A DNA stretch of 64,000 nt from Polytrichum commune (Eukaryota > Streptophyta > Polytrichopsida > Polytrichales > Polytrichaceae): the NCBI GenBank assembly GCA_950295325.1, contig OX485805.1:57186758-57250757 (forward strand), given 5' to 3'. The notes under the pieces were generated by a model. It had not been told where the DNA came from and did no database searches. It saw only the letters and a program-made list of their open reading frames with translations. The translations under genes and the position numbers were made by a program. Of the stretch, positions 57,721-64,000 are shown in pieces (the first letter of the stretch is position 1; each line of letters opens with the position of its first letter).

Positions 57721-58828
57721 TAAAAGACATATACGGAAAGCGACTTCGTCAGGTTCAGAATGCGTGAATACACATTCATGTATCAGACTGAACATCTTTG
57801 TTCAGACAATGAGAACCCCATAGCCGAAACACGCAAAAATATCATAGCATTTCCAGATCTAAAAGCTAGAGCAAGTTTAGCATCAACATAAGGCAAAGAG
57901 ACACAACTAACATTGACCTGCCAATTAAAGGTTACTACATGTCCGGGCTGCTTACATCCTTGCTCAGAAGGGCACACTGTTAGGCTTACAGTGTAGCATC
58001 CAAAAAGCATGTAAAATATATAGGTGAACGAAGACTGCCATCAGAGTGCACGCGACAAAGAGTGAAGTTAAACATGCTCGCACTAAACGAGAAAGAGCAA
58101 AGTGATATTTCGCGCACTACTTAGTCGTGGAGCAACGTAGGTGTCCTGACTGAGCTTTAAACACTTGCTATGTAGCAAGTACAAGAAGGAGGCAAATCAA
58201 CGGGATCTTAGCGCCACGTAACTTTCGTCAGATATCACAAAATCAACGGGTGAACAAACAGAGTTGTCAAATGTTCCACGTAATCACTTGCAGTCTAAGT
58301 TCAGACACCGAAATACAGTTTCTCCTACAGTCAACAACATAAGTTTATCTGACAAACAGAGACGATCTAGCATAAAAGATATACTCGAAGCAGCTAGATA
58401 CGATGCATTATTCAAATTGCCTTAAAGCGCCATGATAGGAAAGGGGAGAGGAAAGTAGCTCACATTGGATACGGGCGAGCTCAGGAGCTAATTCAGAACA
58501 ATGCACGAACCACTTAAGGAGTACGAGATGGAAGAGGGAGGATCATGGATGCTCACATTGGCCGAGGGAGGGCGAGCTCCGAGGAGTGGCGGACGATGTG
58601 AGCGAAATGCTCCGACGCGGCTGCAGTGGACTTGAGGCTGGAGAGAGAGGACGGGGGAGGCGGGGCATAGTAGACAACCGAAAGCCAAGGGCCCCGGGCG
58701 GGCCGGGGGCGCGCAGAGAGGAAAGGCGCAAACTCCACCATCGTCCGCACCAATTGGGGCGAGAATTAGGGATCCGGTCCCACCATAGGCCTCCGGAACA
58801 TGCATCCCCCTCCCTCCTCCGTCGTGGC
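57721..58828. other. expansin upstream region, GC-rich towards 58.8 kb
   Basis: No gene. From 58540 to 58830 the sequence becomes GC-rich and CpG-rich (GGGCCGGGGGCGCGC), unlike the flanks, and may be the promoter or 5' UTR of the ORF that starts at 58829. Overlapping open frames here on both strands reflect base composition. Confidence 0.4.
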
Positions 58829-59311
58829 ATGGAAGACCTTCACGTGTTGGCCGCCGCTGCCGCGATGTTCGGGGATCACCCGTTCGGCGACGCGCCCATT
58901 TCGGTCTTTCTGACTCACCCTGAGGAAGGCGAGTCCCCGAGATTTGCCATCAACTCCTCCTTTCTCTCCTCCCCTCCCACCTTCCAGGGAGTTCTAGCTT
59001 CGCTCTCCGCGCTCTCAGCAGCTCAGATTTCTCCTCCGAATTCCCTCCTTGATAGAACTCCTTTGGGCCGTTCTGGATCACTTCGCCGCATATTAATCTC
59101 GTTCATCTTGTGCTGCTGCTGGAATTACTTACTGCACCTGGAGCAGTTCGACCGTAGTGTCTCCGAACGCCTTCGTCAAACTCCTTCCCCCTTCCTTGAC
59201 CTCCTTGAAAACCTGAAACATTTGCCTATGCATCGATGTTCACCTTTCCAAGCTGCTTTGGCTTCTGCTGTTTCGAACTTCATTTCTGCCACTGTAGCTG
59301 AAGTAGCTTGA
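58829..59311 (+). CDS. uncharacterised ORF, 160 residues
   Basis: It opens MEDLHVLAAAAAMFGDHPFG, has a Ser/Leu-rich middle with a possible short hydrophobic segment (ILISFILCCCWNYLL), and ends SNFISATVAEVA. I recognise no family. The GC-rich 5' flank and balanced amino-acid use make it more credible than the surrounding frames. It could be the first exon of a longer gene or a relic; no good splice donor was chosen. Confidence 0.4.
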   Translation: MEDLHVLAAAAAMFGDHPFGDAPISVFLTHPEEGESPRFAINSSFLSSPPTFQGVLASLSALSAAQISPPNSLLDRTPLGRSGSLRRILISFILCCCWNYLLHLEQFDRSVSERLRQTPSPFLDLLENLKHLPMHRCSPFQAALASAVSNFISATVAEVA

Positions 59312-59491
59312 CCTTGATTCCGCGCTATGTAGTTCGACCTCGGTTTGGAGTGGCTTCGAGGCTCCTCCTTCTGGGTCTCTTTCTCATCCTAATACTCAAT
59401 GCGCACCAAATCACTCCTCATATGCACCGTGCACGCGTCTTGCTGGCAGTTGAGATGAAATGTCGCCGTAATTATTCAGGATCTCAGAACA

Positions 59492-60353
59492 TCACTTCTT
59501 CGGCCCAAGGGCGTGGATGCAATTGCCTACGTAATATGAATTGTGCTCTTCGGGTGCGATGTGTATGCTTTCGAATGGACAGAGTTGCCGGTCAGCCTTT
59601 GTAAAGAGATTGAAGTACACCATAACCTTCGCAACTGAATCAATGTGCTTCGTGTCTTTTCCTTCGCAGCACTCTGCCGTTTCTGTACTCTGTATCCAAA
59701 CGTCTCTTAATCGTTTATCAAGTTTTCCAAACTTTCTAGACTCGGGAGATCTCTTGCTTTGATCTTTGTATGTGCGCACAATAAACTTCAGAGGTTTGCC
59801 GAACTCCGTGAGGCAGTCCATGGCTGGAACGCTGTTTGAGTCGCCTTTGTACTTCGGTAATATTCCTTAGCCATGGCTTTCAAGCCCTGTAGGATGGCAA
59901 TGTGCATGAAGGAGCTCCCGTCACACTTCCAGTGCCATAGAGAAGCAGTGGACAGAGAATTTTGGTTTCTCAAGTTGGAGGAATACCGATGCGAAGATGT
60001 CCGAGTCTACCGTTATGTCCACTGAACCTCCAGTTCAATATTTCCTTACATCTAAAACTGAATGCCAGAGGAGCACATGCGAAATCTCTCTGCGCTTTGC
60101 ATCATCTTAGCAGGCAACATCTTCCCGTCGTGAACGCCATGGCTTAAGATTCACGTTTCTTCCTCCTAGACAGTCGCTTTGAGGCCCACCCGAAACTATG
60201 GCCTCTTGTGCTTACCATCGGGGGTTGTACTCTGCAAACATATCTAAGAGCCTGCAAACATTTTCCGTTGTGCCGCCTTCCGGTCTCATGCTCCATCCAC
60301 AAAATTGACATAGAAGTGTAATCGTACACAGCACATCCAATTGGAAGCGTCAT
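59492..60353 (-). pseudogene. decayed coding remnant, unrecognised
   Basis: On the minus strand the open frame 59821-59492 (MDCLTEFGKPLKFIVRTYK, then QSKRSPESRKFGKLDKRL, ending HALGPKK) reads like real protein. Upstream, other frames continue with WHWKCDGSSFMHIAILQGLK (near 59940) and, further up, DGKMLPAKMMQSAERFRM (near 60110) and VSTRGHSFGW (near 60215), broken by stops and frame changes. I cannot name the family. Confidence 0.4.
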
Positions 60354-61559
60354 AAATGATTCCGTTCACCTTGCTTCACATGTACGAAACAAACAACCGA
60401 GGATGAATGTGCCACAACTTAAATCAACGAAAGCTTGAACGTGCCCAACATCCTGCAAGCATGTGCCCTTGCGCAGTGTCAGGAGCCTCCAGCATGCTGA
60501 AACTTGCAATCCTCTGATATTTGAATGCTTGAGCTCACCTTCACCTAAGCTTACATAAAGTGGTAGAATTGACTCGAATAAGTTCGCGCGAGCATTCTTT
60601 TTATGGATATTGGCGACTCTAGATGTTTGAAATTTGAAGTGCCGATTGCTGCTACTTCAGTGTAATCCGGGAGTCTAGGTCTGCCACATGGCCTCCAAAT
60701 CGGGCCGGGATGTAAGGGAACCCAATTCCAATGAGGGTGGGATGCAGAGTTCGGGAAGTTTTTGAAGCCTTAGTGGCTAATTGCCGGTAGTTGCTACGAA
60801 GGGTCGGATTTTTTCCAATTTACATCGGCAAGAGCCGGTCTTTTGTAAAATCAATCAGCCAATTGCCTATATTTTCATATTTTCATTGGCCAATATCCGA
60901 TTAAATGGAATTCATATCGGCACTAATTGTTTAAAAAATGTATGAAAAGTTATTAGAAATCATTTCTTAGTACAAAATCTTGAATAAGTGAAAAGAAAGG
61001 CATGTTCAAAACTTTAAATTTGAAGAGTTAATATCCTTGGCATGAATTGAACCTAGCAATGCCTTCACCGCTTGAAGGCCAAGGGTCCCCCAATTCTTCA
61101 TAGAAGCAATTGGATTTGGTCATGGAAAGGTTGCATAATTCAAAAAGTTTAAGGTTTAGGGTACTTCCTCAAGTGCATCATCAGATGCCCCAGACAATAA
61201 CGCTCTGGATGCTTCCAGCTGAAATCCAGTAACTCACAAGAAGAATCGGCTATATTTCCGGGACATTTTATGGTCCATCGGCTAATTGCCGGAGGATTGA
61301 AATTACAGTCGGATTGCCATCCGATGGTTGGAAATTTGGACCGGCCATGAGAGGAAATCCATCGGATGATAATGAACTAGCCGTCGGTTTTCCCCGAACA
61401 TAGGTGGGATGCTGCAAGTGACACTCGACCTTCAAGATAAACCCTAGTTGACACCCGAACCAATTCAAAAGCGATTCAACATGGAAAGAGGGCTAGGTCT
61501 TCCATTGACATTTGATTGTTGCTTGTTCTTTCTTGTTTGGGAAACTATTTTCCATCTAA
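60354..61559. other. no gene seen
   Basis: Repetitive CGGCTAATTGCCGG-like words occur near 60775-60800 and 61278-61292, suggesting decayed repeats. No ORF is supported. Confidence 0.4.
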
Positions 61560-62123
61560 GGGCCACTTCACACACAAGGCTGAAGGCCCTTGACCATGGC
61601 AATGTAAGAGCTCTCATTGGTCGAAAAGCCGGAGACTGTCCAAGTTCACTTCACACTAGGAGGTGAAGGCCTAAAGGCTCAAAGAAAAGTTTGTGGATGA
61701 AAAGTCTACATGGAGTCCTACATGGCTGGTTGTGGATAAGGGTGCATGGTCTACCGGAATTTGCGTCAGACCCACCTCCAAGAGGTGGGCTTGACGCAAA
61801 GTCCGGGAGACTGTGACTTTTTAAATATTTTTTCCAACATGACATATTTCAGGACATACTGCATGGCATATTCCATAACAAATTCTAGGACAGACAAACA
61901 CCACCAAGTAATTATCTTAAATCGATAAAATTGGATAAATATTATATTAAACCAAATCCTCCGCCAACAAAATATGCAATGGTCCCACAACATGGTTCAT
62001 TCTCACTTCACACTATGCTTGAGGACCCAAGACTGCATAAAATGGCTTTCCCAACACCCATGGTACGGCCTTTGGATGAGAGTCAAGGGTCCTCACCATT
62101 ACAAGGTCACGGCTCTTGGCTCC
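61560..62123. mobile_element. Harbinger-like MITE family H, right end lost
   Basis: The left end GGGCCACTTCACACACAAG follows TAA (61557-61559). The interior resembles 22709-23213 (AGAGCTCTCATTGGTCGAAA, CCACCTCCAAGAGGTGGG). Near 62105 GGTCACGGCTCTTGGCTCC should lead into the right terminus, but another element (62127-62458) begins there. Confidence 0.75.
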
Positions 62124-62126
62124 TAA

Positions 62127-62458
62127 AGGGCCGGTTCACACGGGTCCCAAGTCCCATGAGCTCAATCCACGCAATCTCAACCGTTGAGAGCATGGAAGAA
62201 GTTGGCACTTCACTCAGGGTCCCAAGTCTTAAGTCCCAACTACGACATGGATACCTACATGGCAACACTTTTTGGAGGTGAGTTGGGTCGAGCAAAAAAC
62301 TGGACCCAGTTGTGAACCCAAGTCCTGCAAATATTTATGTGTAAAATAATCAAGATTCGACTTTAATGATATTCAACCATGTTCTAGTGATTACTTGAGG
62401 CTCATAAGTTGGGACTTGCCAACATGAGCGGGACTCGGGACCCCGTGTGAACCGGCCC
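62127..62458. mobile_element. second GGGCC-type MITE, nested at the end of the previous one
   Basis: The ends GGGCCGGTTCACACGGG and CCCCGTGTGAACCGGCCC are inverted repeats, with TAA on both sides (62124-62126 and 62459-62461, allowing one extra A on the left). It is about 332 bp, related to family H by its GGGCC end and TAA target but with a different terminus. Confidence 0.7.
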
Positions 62459-62461
62459 TAA

Positions 62462-64000
62462 GGTAGATGGCTTGGTTTTTCCAACAAGCCCGTGTCTTTT
62501 AGGATATGAAACACACAATTAGTACGAGATGGTTAGCAAATCTAAATCAATGATGAAGTCTATGACCTCATAATTCTTTCGAGCTCGTATGAATGTCTTG
62601 TTCGATATCAAAGTGAAGATTATTGTTCTCATTAAATGATTATATATAGTCACCCCCCTCCCATCAATTTGTTGACTATTGGCCCAAGAAAGGATAGCAT
62701 TATTTATTTGAGCACATAGTTATGAATTTTCTTTTTAACACGTGTCTTTTTGGTGTCCATTTTTTATCCAAGCCTAACCACTTACCACTCAAATATATGG
62801 GTCCAAATTATTGCCATGTTAGAATTAGGCACATATACCTTAGTGGTTCTTGTATGTTGCCATCATCATGATCATGTTGCTCATAAAATTGTGATGTTTT
62901 GTGAATGTGAACAATGTTGGACCATGTTGTTTTCTATTTCAATCTCCAGGGTGTACAAGATTAATATGTAAAAAATTTCTTGAAAATGCAATTGACATTG
63001 AGACATATTTTGTGTTGGAGTGTCCCCTCTACAACTCTATTAGAGATAGATTTATTTCCCTGTTTTAGAATGTTGTACTAGGTTGTCTCAAGTGTCACTT
63101 CCAATCAAACCATTGAGTTGATATTAGCCTGGTATATATTCCATAAGCTAGTATCATATCTAACAAAGGCCACTACACTCCATTACTCTAGGAAATTAGC
63201 TATTTTGACACCATCTTGATGTACATCTAGTGCCATAAGCCTTTTTAGCTTCTCGGATTTAAAAAACAATTTCATTCCATTTTCACAAAGGTGGTTTATA
63301 TGAATGTAACAATAGCATTGGGAAGATTACTTTGTGGGGTCCCTTAGCATGACTTGATCCATTACTAGCACTAATGTAGATTGGTGTTAAAAGTTTACTT
63401 TTTCTACTAGCCCACCTCTCCTAGGATATGAAACACGTGGCTAGTACAAGGTGATTAGCAAATCCAAATCAAGGCCATAGCCACTTTCCTCATAATTTTT
63501 GAAGCTCACATGAATATCTTATTCATTGTCAAAGTGCAAATTCTTGTGCTCATCAAATGGTCATGTAGGTCCCTCCCCATTATAGAGCCTAGAATGGTTA
63601 TTTCAAGCAAGCAATCCAATCTCTTTCAATCTTATGTCTTTTTGGTAGTACCATAAGCAGATAGCTAGTTCGTCACACCTGTGTCGATTAATCAATTTAT
63701 TTGCTAAAAGTTAGTCCAACACTTTCAAATAATAACATACAAAATTTTGACATTTATCAATGTTTTTTTCTTTCCAATTTCAGTTGTTCACCAATGCCTA
63801 ATCATCAAGTAGTAGATGTTCGTTATGCATATTGAATCAAATAAAAGCTTTGAGGAAGGAGGGGTGGGGGACTCTTCTTTATACAAGTAGAGTGGGAGTA
63901 GATATATAAACTTGAGAGGTGTTGAACCCCAACAGTCCTTTTGTATATATTTGTTTGTATTTTTTGTACAACAATTTTTTATCAAAAAAAGAAAAAAGAA
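62462..64000. repeat. diverged direct repeat, about 920 bp apart, no gene
   Basis: Blocks 62473-62700 and 63395-63600 share AGGATATGAAACAC, AGTACGAGATGGTTAGCAAAT-like words, TCAAAGTG and TGTCTTTTTGGT. They are probably old copies of one element. No coding sequence is supported to the right edge. Confidence 0.55.

Noticed and set aside
58540-58828. Open frames on both strands in the GC-rich block before 58829
   Set aside because: They lack ATG starts in context and reflect high GC; only the frame from 58829 was kept, with low confidence.

Overview
The window is nuclear DNA of a land plant. The evidence is an intron-bearing nuclear tRNA-Tyr pair, an alpha-expansin with plant-type introns, two plant-type IQ/BAG co-chaperone genes, a captured ARL2 (TITAN5-type) gene with its introns, a Ty1/copia retrotransposon, and many short inverted-repeat elements. 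The species cannot be fixed from sequence alone. The intronless BAG genes and the short S-segment protein would suit a seedless plant (bryophyte, lycophyte or fern), but this is only an impression. Gene density is low, and most of the window is transposon-derived or anonymous AT-rich DNA.

Layout. 1-5.4 kb: minus-strand copia element running off the left edge, with gag-pol broken only by in-frame stops. 8.78-13.21 kb: a Mutator-like Pack-MULE with 253/272-bp GC-rich terminal inverted repeats and a perfect 10-bp target duplication, carrying ARL2 without its first exon. 13.2-21.7 kb: MITE-rich DNA with a 640-bp palindrome made of small hairpins. 22.5-23.35 kb: two identical tRNA-Tyr genes in a tandem duplication, with a Harbinger-like MITE between them. 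28.1-29.5 kb: a three-exon, dehydrin-like stress protein gene with ABRE-like promoter motifs. 31.4-34.95 kb: a TAA-flanked element containing a 345-bp tandem array, itself interrupted by a 1.1-kb insertion. 36.7-44.8 kb: two tandemly duplicated, apparently intact BAG co-chaperone genes with matching heat-shock elements. 48.4-49.1 kb: a 163-bp tandem repeat. 51.2-52.5 kb: a decayed third BAG-related locus. 53.7 kb: tRNA-Asp. 53.9-54.8 kb: MITE nested in MITE. 55.8-57.65 kb: alpha-expansin with a long, unusual N-terminal extension. 58.8-60.4 kb: an unrecognised ORF and decayed coding remnants. 60.4-64 kb: more MITEs and old repeats.

The functional genes are mainly linked to stress and the cell wall. 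The BAG pair looks heat-inducible, the dehydrin-like gene ABA- or desiccation-responsive, and the expansin acts in wall loosening. There is no sign of an operon or gene cluster acting as one pathway. The most unusual structures are the ARL2 Pack-MULE, the hairpin-string palindrome, the BAG cluster with its relic, the extended expansin, and the nested insertions whose target duplications can be read directly.
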